From the NCBI GenBank assembly GCA_024741835.1, contig JAENRP010000131.1, positions 35,070 to 99,069 on the forward strand: 64,000 nucleotides of DNA, in the 5' to 3' direction. Under the pieces are notes generated by a model. The model ran no database searches. It was not told the origin of the DNA and saw only the letters and a program-made list of their open reading frames with translations. The stretch comes from Diplocarpon mali (taxonomy: Eukaryota; Ascomycota; Leotiomycetes; Helotiales; Drepanopezizaceae). The position numbers and the translations under genes are program-made. How positions within the stretch are numbered: position 1 is the stretch's first letter; every line of letters starts with the position of its first letter. Positions 46,801 to 59,001 of this stretch are shown in pieces.

Positions 46801-49414
46801 CCAATCTGGTGGAAAACCTCCACAGATAAAAGTGGTTGCATATCTGAGGACGGCAACCGTAATTTGATCTTGTTCACCAATGTTCGCATAAGGTTACTAG
46901 GGAAAGTTAGATAGTAACACCTTGTTTCGTTTTTGGGCGAGAAATTTCTTTGATAACTTGCCTTGACTCATGAACTGCTCTGAAACTATAGCTCAAGATA
47001 TCCTTTGTATCTAAATCGTTAACTTCATCGAGATCTTGGGGGAGATAGCCTTCCGGGGAGTCGTTGCAAAGAATGCCTTTCACTGCGCCCCAGATTTGCC
47101 AGCAGCAATCGACCATGCGTCGCTGTAAATTCCCTAATTGTTCACTGTTGCTGAAATCAACAGGATTAAGAAAGTCCTTCAAGTGATTAACCGAGTCCCA
47201 TACGAATCTAAATTATAGTGATCAGTATTTCATCCTTTATAACGCTATAGCGACTTACGTGAGAGCAGCAAAGGCTCCGTGAATTGGAGCGTCAAACACA
47301 GCCTGACTTAGGCTTCGTTCAGCAATCTGCACCCTACCTTCAAGGTCCTGCACAAGCTTGTAAAGGACGTCCATTCGAGCCTTGGAGGATGTTTGTAAGG
47401 TGTAAAAAAGTTCATATGAGCGTGCCAAGCCATCGGCATGGTCAGCGCGACCAGTTTGTTTCGAAAGTTCTTCGGCTCGAGCGATGAATTCTTCCAATAG
47501 CCGCAAAGGACTTTGAGCGTGAGATTCGCCATTTGCGGTCGGGGCCTGATCTCGGTCCGCTGTCTCCGATTCAATGCCAGGCTGTAACTGGATCTCGGAG
47601 AAGACCCGTTGAAAACTAGTGGGAGATGTAAGCTTTAGGATGTTAGTAGCACCACTCCTAACGTCTTCGAATGGATCTAAAAGAAGATCCATCAGGAGCC
47701 TCAGTGAACCTCTTGTGAAGAAGTCAACTGAATACGGCCATACTGTGTTGTTACCAGAAGCTTTCGCAGGTGTAGTCGCATTCTTGAGAATACCGCTTCG
47801 AAGTAGCACAGAGATTGCTTTCAAGGATGTGATATGGCGCTGATAGGATGCTGTTGGAATCAATTCCAGCAGGAGAAACTCAATATACCAAGAGATAAAC
47901 TCCTCGTGCTTGAATAGCATATCCTTGATGGCCTCCTGCCTTTGTCTCCACTCCTGCTTTTGAGTTTCCGGCAGATCATGGCCCCCCTTACCCTCAAAAT
48001 ATAAGTTTTTAACCTCTCGCACTAAAATTGAGGTTGCACCTCTCAGTCGCTCGATCATATGTTTCGTGCTACTCATAATTTCATTTCTGAACTTCGCATC
48101 TGTATCAGAGTATAGAACATGCATGTTCGACCGGAGAATAACGAGCGCGGCTTTGCTGAATGGTCGAACAGTAGAGAGTGATGATACAAGTACTGAAAAG
48201 GCCACGGAACGCACAGTATCGGATTCATGAGTAAGCAGGGCGCCAATGGTTTCTTCTTTGAGAATAATAACATGTGATGTTTTCTTGCTGGCTTTCTGAA
48301 ACTGGATAGTGTCTGAAGAATTTAGCCATCTTTTGTGGGAAAGAGACATTCGACTCATACCTGGTTCTTCGACTAACCCGGCTTTCTTTCCAGTCTCCAT
48401 CGCGGCTAACTGAAGTAGGGAGTGAGCACCCATCTCCTGATAATTCATGCTCCGAGTATTATTGTGTTTGTTCAAGTCCTCCAAGAAAGCCAACGAACCG
48501 ACTTTATCAAATTTGAAAAGGGGAGTAAGGAGATAATTTTTGACATTTTCAAGGGCTTCAGGATGTTTGCCGAGACCTCTCCGGATCCATCTCTGCCACG
48601 GTGGAGTGTCGCTAGGTCCTTTCTTTACATTTCCGGATGTGGTCCGCAGATCTCGGAAAATGGTGACAAGAAATTTTCCAGCGGCTGGAGAAATGTCTGG
48701 AAACGTCATCCACTCAAACATCGCAGAAAAAAAGCCATCCCAAGCCGACGTTTCTACCGAAGCTGCGCGGAGTCTGGACTGTACGCCATTTTCCTGCTCT
48801 ACACTGACTTCCTGCGCTAGAAGAGTGGTGCTCGGATACGCATCGAGAAGATCTTTGGCATTGATAGTACCTTTGCTCATGAGACTCTCCAGAGACTTGA
48901 AGGCGGGCTTGACCAAAGGCTGGGCATCCTGATGAGTGATAATTGAAATATCTCTGCCCAGAATCGACTTTTTGATCGAATGAGCTGTCTCTAATGAAGG
49001 ATTTTTGATAATCATGGTTGAGATCAGCTCCATGACTTGTCTCATAGAGCGATTTTGGTTCTTTTCGTTCCATTCGATATAGAACTCGAACAACTCAATA
49101 CATGTCTTTTCAGAAAAGATAGTATTTCTGATAGGGGGGGATTTGGACTTCATACATTGCTCGATGAAGTAGCAGAGCTTGATACACACGTTTCCCGAAA
49201 CTTGGCGCGGTTGTGCAGCGATAGCTAAGTAGACCTCGAGCCTTTTCTCAATCAAACTGAGAAAATCATTAGAATATTTTACGTCATGCGGGAACCTTGC
49301 TCACTCTGACTGAACATTGCCAGGCCGGCTCTCGAGCCATTGTAGAATAAGACGATCATCACTGGGTGCTTCCGAGGATGGCTGAAGACCAGCTCCAATT
49401 ACGAATCCCGACAT
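43897..49414 (-). CDS. TRM732: Trm732/THADA-like tRNA 2'-O-methylation regulator (DUF2428 family)
   Basis: Eight coding exons give 1701 aa: 49414-49305, 49256-47259, 47207-46962, 46896-46656, 46598-46294, 46234-45765, 45677-44914 and 44868-43897. Every phase closes. Intron 3 (46961-46897) uses a GC donor (AG|GCAAGT) and restores RAVHESSNLMRTLV. Intron 4 (57 bp) is in frame and open. The protein is a long helical-repeat (HEAT/ARM-like) chain. Family landmarks are DILSYSFRAVHESSNL, TTRRSAGIPALVTGIL and YPIQNCGLILFRSLADSIFG, the core of the DUF2428/THADA family. Yeast Trm732 partners the methyltransferase Trm7 to methylate C32 of tRNA anticodon loops in the cytoplasm, so the same role is inferred. 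Yeast Trm732 is ~1420 aa and human THADA ~1950 aa, so the size is normal. It is divergent from TIM23. Confidence 0.92.
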
Positions 49415-50050
49415 CTCGTCGGAAACTTGCCACTAACAATAGGCTCTTATTGAAAGATGCTGCTAAAAGTGGCTGTTCGAGGTCCATGGAGATAGCCCTT
49501 GAGGGTTTTATGGCATAGATGGATGGAGTAAAAATGGTAGCTTTTGAACTTTAAGTCTTGTTATCGCAGACAAATTGAGCCTGGAAGTTCGACCTGCTTT
49601 TTTTATTGCAGAAAATCTCGCAATAAGGCGAAGGAGTTAGTTGCTCGTCAATACCTATGACCCAATGCCTGCGTGATCAGTTTATAGGAGTTTTGTGAGA
49701 GAAGACGGTGACAGTGGGTGGCGAGGAAAAGTGCTCGCTTAATTCGGGCACCTTAGAAGTTACTAGCTGTAAGCCTGTGAAGTGTGGTTTTCCTTAATTC
49801 TGGATTGAGATTCAAGAACTTGAAAATCTGGAGACAGATAGTCCTTGCTTGTTTTCCTCACGAAATGGCAGTCTTCAATACCGTATCTTGTTTACTGGGA
49901 CATTGATTAGTGAGACTGACACTTGGTCGGCGGCAAAAAGTGAATCCGCTCCGCCCCGTAAAAATATCTTTGATCTTCCACAAAGTATTGCCGACTTCCC
50001 AACATCAGCGACTCCAAGCTAATATTCGCGCTCTCCGATATACCGGCAAT
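49415..50050. promoter_or_regulatory. Divergent promoter region of TRM732 and TIM23
   Basis: 636 bp between start codons; no clear TATA box or operator-like element noticed. The + frame stays open upstream of TIM23 from 49910 but begins with no family similarity. Confidence 0.45.
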
Positions 50051-50775
50051 ATGACGATCTGGGATACGCTTACAGGACGCAAGCCTTCTTCGTCAACAAC
50101 AACCTCACATACGGTCTCACCCAACGGTCCATCTGATACCTTTCAACCCACCCCGTTCAACCCTCAAGAAGCACAAGATGTGACCTCTTTCCTGAGTGGC
50201 CCTGCCTTCGCGGATCCATCGCAATTACACCCGCTGGCTGGTCTCAACCAACAAACTCTCGATTACCTCTCGCTCGAAGACTCTGCGCTGTCTGATCTTC
50301 CCGGCTCACAATCTGCCCTTCCTTCACGAGGTTGGTCAGACGACTTATGCTATGGAACTGGGGTCACATACCTTACGGCACTGACGGTTGGAGGAGCTTG
50401 GGGACTACAGGAGGGACTGAGGAGATCAAATGGGCAGCCTCCGAAGCTGAGATTGAACTCGGTGCTAAACGCCGTGACGAGGAGAGGGCCGTTTTTGGGC
50501 AACTCAGCTGGCGTTATTGCAATGGTTTACAATGGCTTCAACTCTTTCATAGGCTCTATGCGAGGGAAGCATGATTCGGTGAACAGTATTGCAGCGGGTG
50601 CTTTAAGTGGAATGATCTTCAAGAGTACGAGAGGTGTTCGACCAATGATGATCTCTGGAGGAATTGTTGCTAGTGTTGCAGGCGCATGGGCTGTAAGTAT
50701 CGTCCTCCTCCGTTGATATAAAGTTTCACGTACTAATAAATTTATCACTAGGTTACGAGGAAGGCATTGTTCTAA
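50051..50775 (+). CDS. TIM23: Mitochondrial inner membrane translocase subunit Tim23
   Basis: The spliced product is 221 aa. Exon 1 is 50051-50692, the intron is 50693-50751 with a perfect TACTAAT branch site (50731-50737), and exon 2 is 50752-50775 (24 nt, VTRKALF then stop). The N-terminal ~100 residues are hydrophilic, Ser/Thr/Pro-rich, with the intermembrane-space receptor segment (LHPLAGLNQQTLDYLSLED). The C-terminal half is the Tim17/22/23 channel domain of about four membrane spans, with LCYGTGVTYLTALTVGGAWG, Gly-rich packing motifs, RRGPFLGNSAGVIAMVYN and GALSGMIFKSTRGVRPM. It forms the presequence-translocase core in the inner membrane together with Tim17. The start at 50051 fits the length of fungal Tim23; the open upstream extension is ignored. 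Confidence 0.95.
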
Positions 50776-51443
50776 ACTCTTCCAGCATCTTCTATCCGAA
50801 CTCCCCGAATACCCGATCGATCGATATACCGACCACCTACGCTCTCGAGCACGATTCCTGTACCAGCACCTTGTTCGCCTGTTTGATTATTATAGATTCA
50901 CAATTGGGCGCGAATGCATTAGCGATGGATGATCTCTCCTCTGGCCCTTGGGATGTCTGTATATATACATATATGGGTGGTGGATGCGCCTCAGGCGTGG
51001 CGGCGTCTGCTGGGGCACTGCAGTGTAATGGAATATGAAGAAGCCAAACCTGTTACCACATCATTGGATGTCTAGAAAAATGACATTCGACAGCCTACAC
51101 TTTGTTTTCTTCACTTTTACGTCACCATGCTGACAGAAGCGCAGAAATAAGTCTGGCTCTGGTCCCTGCCCGCGATGGAAAACAGACCTCAAGCAAAACC
51201 AGAGATTATCTGATAATAAGTGACCTCTGAAGAACCTGTCACTGAGTAAGCGAGGCTTTGCTGCCAGGATGCGCCTGGGTGATCTATTTATCTGATATTC
51301 CCGTCATCCTGTATCGTCTAGGTAGGGTTCTTTCGCTTCGATTTAGTTCTTGAGGCTGCGGGCCGCAACTTCCTTTCTTACACCACAAGTCTACACTTCA
51401 GGGCAACTTTCAATTGTTCATGTCAACAACACTTTCAGCCAAC
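50776..51443. other. Intergenic region
   Basis: Contains the TIM23 3' end and the presumed promoter of the downstream gene. No gene supported. Confidence 0.5.
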
Positions 51444-52966
51444 ATGTCTGGCCCCGCTTCAACAACTGCTACGCGCCCCCGCCCTCCTTTTTGGGATGCG
51501 AAGGAGCTTCTTATCGAGTATGCCTCGTGGGCGTATGTAATGGACACTCTGACTCTGACCGCAATCGATCCGTGTAAGTTCGCGTCATTCGAGCCTGGCC
51601 GGCTGCTCGAAGTTGATGATGGGGCGCCACTCTATACTGGACCGGATCTACACGTTGCCCTCGAGGCGGGTGCAATGAGCCATTACCGGGAAAAGTCTAT
51701 GCAAGAGTTCTACAATACGCATTTCAAGGATAGTCCTCAAGGAATTCCCGCCCAGAGCTTTCAAAATGGAGTCGCAGAGTTGCTAGATAAAGAACTTGCG
51801 AAACTGGGCTATCCCAAAGATATGTTTGAGGATCATTTGTCCAAGGTACGTTGTTTAAGACCTTATTTCACAATATTACTGACAGATCACAGGCCAGGGC
51901 TCTTGCTATTCATCGGAGCAAAGATGGTATAATACCCTTTGACTCTATGGAGTTCCAGGAAGAAAGCTTAGAAGACAGAGCCAAGCACGAGTTTGATGTG
52001 TTGCTTGTGACTCTTCGAGGTGGCTTTCCAGGTAACATCGACACTCAAAGACTTTACTTTGACTTTATCACCGAGTACCACACCTTCCTTGCCGTACTAC
52101 AAGATGCTAGTCAACTTAGCGTCATTCCACCTGTCGACTTTAACAAGCTCACAAAGGTAGCATCTCCGACCGGTGACTTTGACGATGAGGCCGGCCAAAG
52201 CCAGCAGAGTGCGTTAGAATTAATCATTCCAAGCCCTGCCAATTTGCTTACGATGGGATCTGGCTCATCATTCCGGCAGTCGCCCAAGGAAGAGAACACC
52301 GATCGAGGATATACGGTGGCACACGGACCCTGGTTGTACCGCGTGGTCAGAAATCTCGAGATCATTTCTGGCCGCGGGAAAAATGGGATTGACGCCTGGG
52401 ACCGGGAAATCGGAAAGGATAAAAGCTCATATTTGGCCATGATTGATCTGGTCAAAACTGCCCGTCGAAAGAACCCAGGCGAAACAATCACTGTCCTGAT
52501 CAAACACGTAAGTTCCTTTTCGAGATCCTCATTAGCGATTTTAGTTTCCTAACAGAGATAGTCACTAGATGAGGAGGTATGTACACAATGGAGAAACCAC
52601 CTGGCTGATGAAGCTGCCGAGGACCAACGATCCCGCGAAAACTTGAGAGCAAAGGGACTGGACGAGGAAATCGGTGACCCGTTTATGGAATTTTGGTCGA
52701 ATAGAAAGGCAGATGAGAATGCGATAATAATGAAGAATAGCATTGCTGCTACACATGCTGAACACGTGTTTCAGACTCTGCAAGAGGAACGTGTTAGATC
52801 GGCTCGGGAACACGGTGGGCGATACTCGCCGGATTACGTTCAGCAGGCAATTACAGGCGATGTTTCGACTCTGCGTGAGAAACTGGAAGTGGAGAAGAGG
52901 GACGTTATCAAAAAGCGTGAGGATGAGGTTGCTTTCGAAAAAAGTCTGAGAGGCCTCTGGGCATAA
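51444..52966 (+). CDS. Conserved-looking protein of unknown function, charged coiled-coil C-terminus
   Basis: The spliced product is 473 aa in three exons: 51444-51845, 51893-52507 and 52562-52966, with introns of 47 and 54 bp (GTACGT...CACAG; GTAAGT...GATAG). All junctions are phase 0. The start at 51444 has A at -3; an in-frame ATG at 51420 would add eight residues. The N-terminal ~130 residues include WDAKELLIEYASWAYVMDTL. The middle part contains a low-complexity acidic/Ser region (GDFDDEAGQSQQSAL) and GYTVAHGPWLYRVVRNLEI. The last ~130 residues are helical and highly charged (EKLEVEKRDVIKKREDEVAF). No signal peptide or membrane span. I do not recognise the family; the even codon use and clean introns make a real gene likely. 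Confidence 0.75.
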
Positions 52967-53599
52967 TTCGAAAATGGGAAAGAACCACCTGCCATGCGCG
53001 CTTTAGTGGATAGTCTGAGAGTCTACTCTGCTATATTTCTACTGAGCCGTAGGCGTTTGGACCGCAGGACCAGTAAGAGAATCTTTTCCATAGGATCCTT
53101 GATCAGCTTGTAAAACAAGAGCTTCTCAAGTAGTCGCCCTATTGGTTCATATTCTTTGACATTGACAAACATACTATTTGCTATTTGAATTCTTAGTCTA
53201 ACGGACATAAGCTTTATATCAAAAGCTGAAATCAGTTCAGTGTTCATAAAGTCTCTGGTTGACCTGTTGGATGGAATCTGGTCAATTATTGATGATGTCT
53301 ACTCTTAAATAAATACTATGAATGATACCAGGGTCCTAAATGCTTAAGCAAGTGCTTAGGGACTTCTAGATCACTCCTTGATTTGGCCTTCTCCCTTTTT
53401 TTGTCTTCTTCCGACCACCGTCGTGACTTTTTATGTCAGCAAGATTCACGTAGTCAGCCGAGAAAGCTTTGTGCTCTAATTGCTTCTTAAGATCTTCACT
53501 GGCCCCTTAAGTGGACTCACACTGCCCTTCAAGTCCTCCTCTTATTCTCCACTTCCTTTCCATATTGATCTATCAAGCGTCTCAGCAGTCTGAATCGAA
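52967..53599. other. Intergenic region
   Basis: No gene supported. The pyrimidine-rich stretch just before 53600 fits a fungal 5' leader. Confidence 0.5.
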
Positions 53600-53885
53600 A
53601 TGTGCCTGCCCTGCTTCACCGAGGTGTTCGTCGAAGAAGAGATTGTCAAGAAGAAAGAACAGAAGGTGTTCACTGCCTGGGATGTGACAACAAAGACCTA
53701 TGTCAAAATTCCAAAGTCAATGGTAGGCTCACTTTTGACTTAATGAATTGCTATTCTTGATTGTTTTCTCATTCATTCTATCGTCTCTCTGGCTGAAATT
53801 ATTAATACTGGATGTCTCTTTCCCCTCTCGTGTTACTTCACCTTTGGAGCAGAGACGCGAGCAATTCCTGGTGCCCCCCGATTGA
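53600..53885 (+). CDS. Small spliced protein of 51 aa, unknown function
   Basis: ATG 53600 opens 41 codons (MCLPCFTEVFVEEEIVKKKE ... KIPKSM) to a GT donor at 53723. A 130-bp intron ends at GGAGCAG 53852, and exon 2 (53853-53885) adds RREQFLVPPD and a stop. The boundary falls in phase 0. The encoded peptide is compact and charged, with two N-terminal cysteines and an acidic-then-basic stretch that suggests a small soluble cytosolic or nuclear protein. Its size, the CTATC/CTTAAT-like elements in the intron and balanced codons favour a real gene, but no family is recognised. It precedes the next start codon by only 110 bp, so it could be an upstream ORF or a leader exon of that gene. Confidence 0.5.
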
Positions 53886-53994
53886 GTCACCAGTTTTCAA
53901 GCAAACGATCTTGCTATATCAGCAACGCTACACAACAACATTTCTCCCCAAACCATAAATTCATCACACGCCACACACCAGTTGAACTTCAACC

Positions 53995-54728
53995 ATGGAT
54001 ACTTCAGGCCAGAACTTCCAACCGCAAGTCGGTTCGGACACTAGCAACGGTCCTCACCTTCACACCTACATCCCACGCACAGATGGTAGCATTCTCGTTG
54101 GCGGGATTGCCTACATGCCTCAAGTCATCTCAGCTGCTACTGTGGTTCCCGTCCCAGTTGCTGCGAGCGTTCCAGTTGTGGTCTCATCCCCTATTGTACA
54201 GGCTCCATACTACTACCCTGGTTTCTCCTACAGTTTCATTTACCCCCAAGCAAGTGTTTCAATCTATAGCGCAGAAAATTTACCACAGTCTCGGCGCCAG
54301 TAAGCTGACAGAGAACCCAGATCCCTCCCCCCGCGCTGCCTCAGCCAGTCATGATCCCGCAGCAAGCCTATATCCCAACGCAGCCCATGTACCAACCACA
54401 ACCATACTACAACTACCATGCGCAGCCTCAAATTCAGTCCTACCCTATCCCAACAGACCCTGCCTTCAGCGTCCAGCAGGGTGCTTACGGCACTTGGGGA
54501 CACACTGGAGGCGAGATGCTAATGCAGAATATGGGACTGGCGCAACACCCTGATTTCACAAAGAAACAGGAGATGAAGCCTGCTGATGATGATCCGTACC
54601 GTATGTACTGGTGCCGCGAGGCAGACGGTTCATGGACCCAGCGCAACCGCATGACTATTGATAGTGGGGATATTGGTGAGTGCCGTTGGTATGCGGTTGA
54701 TGGCAACTTCTATTGTGTCAGATTGTAA
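53995..54728 (+). CDS. Pro/Tyr/Gln-rich protein with C-terminal conserved-looking domain
   Basis: The model is 212 aa: exon 1 53995-54253, intron 54254-54348 (95 bp, GTGTTT...GCCAG), exon 2 54349-54728. The donor is weak, so the junction is tentative. ATG 53995 lies in AACCATGG. The N-terminal half is Val/Pro/Tyr-rich (SAATVVPVPVAASVPVVVSS, then IVQAPYYYPGF). The middle is Gln/Tyr/Pro-rich (QQAYIPTQPMYQPQPYYNYH). The last ~60 residues look like a folded module (DDPYRMYWCREADGSWTQRN ... GECRWYAVDGNFYCVRL). A candidate GT-AG intron at 54671-54722 would replace the last residues, so the 3' end is not certain. Function unknown; low-complexity Q/Y/P sequences are common in RNA-associated proteins, but that is only a suggestion. 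Confidence 0.6.
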
Positions 54729-57700
54729 AGTCGGTAAGTTTTTGTATAGCGGGTTTCATATAGCAATGCTGACACTGTTTACAGATCAGATGCTTCACTT
54801 ACTTTATCGTCATTGGGGTGAGCTACGAGTAACGATACGCAAGCCTCATAGCGAGGTCTCCCAATGGATACTGGTTTGCTGGTTGTTCTTCTCAGAGAGG
54901 TATGTTCCTCTGAGGTTTTAAGACTTTGAACTAATACTTACAAGATATCAATAGCTCTCACTACTTTCACCAGCTCTTTCTTTTCAATAAAGCAATACCA
55001 TTTTATACAACGGACGCTATGTGGTGCGATTTGGATTTCGAAAGTAACAGTTTGATCCCTCTTCTCTTCTGATTAATTCGTTGGGATGGGACAGCTTTGA
55101 ACTTAGAGGTCATTTGCTGTGGTTTCGGATGGATGGCAGAGCTTGGCACTTCAGTACTTGAGCGGTCGATTTTTCTAGGTAGCAGTGAGCAATCGTTTTC
55201 AAAATCAATGGAATGATGGATGCACTGTCATGCTTATGTCTTTTCCTTGTGGCCATACGCGGGATTGTTCGTGAGCAGGCAGCAGGAGAACTTCGGGGGC
55301 CTTACAGTTTCGACTTGGAATTCTGGTACTTCGATCAAATCGTTCGGTCTTATGAACTGTGTGGCTTGAAAGTTGTATTGATAGGCGGGACTCGCCAGTT
55401 GAATATTTATCGCCTATTTATCTTATTTCATATCTCTGGTTTTGTGTCTTGACTCCTGTATTATAATCATCACATGGTTCAAAATCTTAAAACATGAGCC
55501 TCAACAATTGAAAATTATTATGAATCGAAAGGAAAATTCTGGATGTCCAAGCCGAACATTTTCCCTTTCTCAAGCGCTTGAAGGCTGAACTGGATATTCA
55601 GTAGTACAGAAGATGCAGAAGTATTCTGAAATTTTCAATTCCCAATGGTTGAATTGCGTGAGCCAAACCCCTTTCTTTAGGTTATCACCAGTCTGATGGT
55701 TCGCGTAGCTTTGGCGTCAGAGTCAGATCCATCTACATCCTACAAGCCTGCTCTTTGGAATATACTATAAGACCAGATTCAATATTGCTAAATATATTGT
55801 GTTTTTATTTGCTAACCTTGTACACACATCTCTATAGGGGCCTCCTGAACTTGGCGAATTGTCTGCCGTCCTCAGAAAACTCGCCGGTGCGTAAAGCTAA
55901 TAGACAAGCAATGACTGGTTCTGATGTGTGCACTGCTCGTTGTACCGGCGTTTGCGAAGAATGTGTCGACATTTAGGGTCAATGTAGTCGTAGTCTTGAA
56001 TAAGGAGATATAAAGGGAGAGAAGAGACTCGAGATTTGGCAGTGTCGGTTGCAGGTGTGCTCAGGTGTTTGTGGGGGAGAGTAATAGTTAGCGCGTATAT
56101 CTCAGAATGGATTCTCACTCGAACGCATTGATATCCTGACGCCCTTCAACCTCCTTTTCACTGCCAAATTAAACCGACTTCATCATCCGCTTTTTTTGTT
56201 CTTTAATTCAGGACTAGACTGCGGCTCTTGCGAAGGCGATGAATGATGAATCGGCCTCTCTCCGACAGAGTGCTCGATCCGTGTTCTGCCCGGGCATTGT
56301 CCGCCTGCTGGATCGCAAGTTGCCTTCGAGATGCTCGCAGTCAGGCTCTTCTTGCTCGCCATTGCGACGAGAAGTTGTGACGCGGTTTCGAGTACACAAT
56401 ACGAGGTCTGTCATGGAAGCAGCAGGTAGTGCTTGTATCGCACCGAGCATCCGACTATTACCATTTACCCCATTTCTGAGTCGATGTCTTCCAGTCGCAC
56501 AGAAGCGCGTTGCGCTCTCCCCGGCCACAAGGTCAAGAGCCTCTATTTTTAATTGAGAGCCGACGGCGCACAGAGTACTGCTGGTTCTCATATTGTTCCA
56601 TGAGAATAACGACGTGGCGAGTGAGCTTCTTACATTACAGGCCACACGCCTCATTCGCACAGGCTTTCTGCATCTGCAGCACGAGGCGAGAAGCAACGCC
56701 GTGCTCCTCCAGAATCCATCCGAGGCAAACAGCAATAACACGCTGGAGTTGACAGTCGCAATAGCCATGCTGTGCTTCTCGGTGAGCCCGGAGCCTCACA
56801 GCCTCTCTGCAGCGGTCCGAGTCTACTCGCGCGCGGTAACATTCAAAGCCAGCAGGTGCCACGGTCAGAGATTCATGCTGTCAGCGAAGGCATCTTCAAT
56901 GGCCGGGATGATTTCATGGGCTTTCTTCCCAGCTATGTTTGTTTGTCTTGTGAGAGTCAGGTGGGCCTGGACCACATGCTTATCAGCTTGCATATTGCGA
57001 ATTCCTCATATATACTCGTCTTTCCCTAGCATGTAACATCGCGTTTCATTTCTTGCTCTCAGAGCCGGACTTCCTTTGGAGAGACGGGTATCATGTTTTC
57101 CTCTTACTCTCATTGCGTAATTTCTTCCTTTCATCTAGCACTTCGTAACTCTCCACCTCCATCATGAACCAGACTTGTTCAGCACGTTAAACACCAGGGC
57201 TCAACTAAATCAATGTAGCTACTCCGCTAGCGACAATCCCGATTCTTGAAATAATCTTCCTAGGGTTCTGCGCTTGATTTCCCCATTTCCAAATCTCTCA
57301 AAAGTGACCTCAACCTTTACTTCTCTCTGATCCCTGCCCTGGGGCTCGTCATCTTCTTATCTCAGTGCATTGGCACATGGTTCTGGGACTTTGCAAAGGC
57401 GTGGCTCATGCCTGCCGCAGACATACGCGTGGACGGTGAGATCTAATACAAAGTCATGGCATGTATCGCCAGCCAAAATTTGCCATAGAGTCCCGTCGAT
57501 TTGTGGCCATATTGATCCTGAACTCCAGAGCTGTTTGTTGCGGTATGCAGATGACGCAGATGACCATGAAAGCTGCGAGTTTGACGCCCAAATAAACTCT
57601 ATCTCGACAGCTGGAACCAAGAATGCAATACAGATATGTTTTCACGCCTTCTTATAGCACGCACTATTTCTTCTACAGAGAGAGCTAGTGGGATTCCATC

Positions 57701-59001
57701 GCTCAGAAGCTGAATAACAGCAGTCTTCAGGAGGACTGAGTGAACGAGATTTCGGGGGCTAGTCTCGCTTTCATGTTTCGGCAAAGTCCCGACGATTGTG
57801 CCGACAGGGCTCTACCAAGAACGATAAGGTATTTTCGCGCAGGTTATACGATGAATAAGACTTCCGAGCCGTGTGGTCTCGCTGCGCGGCTTGGCTTCCC
57901 CGTCCATTCTCTACAGATTTTCTTATTGAAGCGCTAAAGCAGGGTCTGCTGAGAGATATGCGGGACAATCTTCATCCCTATACTCGGCGTTAGGGATTAT
58001 TCTCAGAGTTGAAAAAGCTCTCTGTTCGCTGTGTATGGCGAGGATAAGGAACTACCATCCTCTTTCAGGCATCATCCTCATCTCTTGAGTTATGCTTGGC
58101 ACTCTGGATCATTATTTACGAGGAAACGCTAACTATGCTCTCCCATGGCTCGGATTTCTTTATTTATTGCCGAAAGACACCCATCTGCGGCCCTCATGCA
58201 ACCGGGGAAAACTCTCTCTCATTCGCTACAGCTGGCTATTTCAAGCTGAAGATCTACACTGTCTTCTTAGACTCCCCATGGACAAACGAAGAAATACTCG
58301 CGAGTCTGTTTAGCAGCCCCCCAAGTCAGTGTAGCTACCGGCTACCAGCGCAGGACCTGATCAGGTAAGTGACGAAAGAAACAAGGCCGGCAGAACTACA
58401 GAGCTCAAGCGCGAGAGCACGACTACACCATCAACGGAACCGCCAGAGGCCCTCACTTCACCTCATCCCTCCAAATCGTCAGCCGCTTCGAGGTTATGTC
58501 GATACGCGCTGCAGTTGTCGCCACTCGCTTATCATCTCGGTTCAGTCACGGGCCAAGCTCGCTCGCTCCTTAACGCCTCAACACCTACCCAAGGTAAATG
58601 ACCAGGGTAGATCGGAATCACTGTACGAGGTGCTCGAAGCGCTCCTTGGAAGCCTCTGCTACTTCTAAAGCTGAACCCTGTCGAGATTAGCACTGTTTTC
58701 GAAGTAGTGATTTGAAAGCTTCGGGGAAATGTTAGAGCGTGATATCTGTTGCATACCGCTCGACTGGACTGGAACGACGTCGGAGAGATAGTAGGCTGTG
58801 CCGTAGCAGCGATGACGGTGGAGGATCTGTCGAGGGGGTGGCCATCTCGCTACTCTCTGAATATTATAGTCCGGCTGTAAATTCAACGGCGATATCTAGG
58901 CATGATAAACAAGCTGCGTTACATTGCTCTGGGTCTTTCGTCCGCTACTCGCTCGTTTACGCGCTGTAGTGTTCTCCGCGTCAACATCACCTCCGCCCCA
59001 T
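54729..59001. other. Gene-free or decayed region of 4.3 kb
   Basis: No reading frame could be supported. A + frame at 56593-57036 (FHENNDVASELLTLQATRLI ...) and an overlapping minus frame at 56214-56768 are open but interrupted, and neither has a clear domain. A + frame at 58096-58368 and others are short. The GC content rises after about 56.2 kb, which keeps spurious frames open. Confidence 0.5.

Noticed and set aside
56214..57036. Possible degraded zinc-cluster transcription factor
   Set aside because: A + frame (FHENNDVASELLTLQATRLI) vaguely resembles the middle region of such factors, but there is no Cys6 motif and the similarity is too weak.
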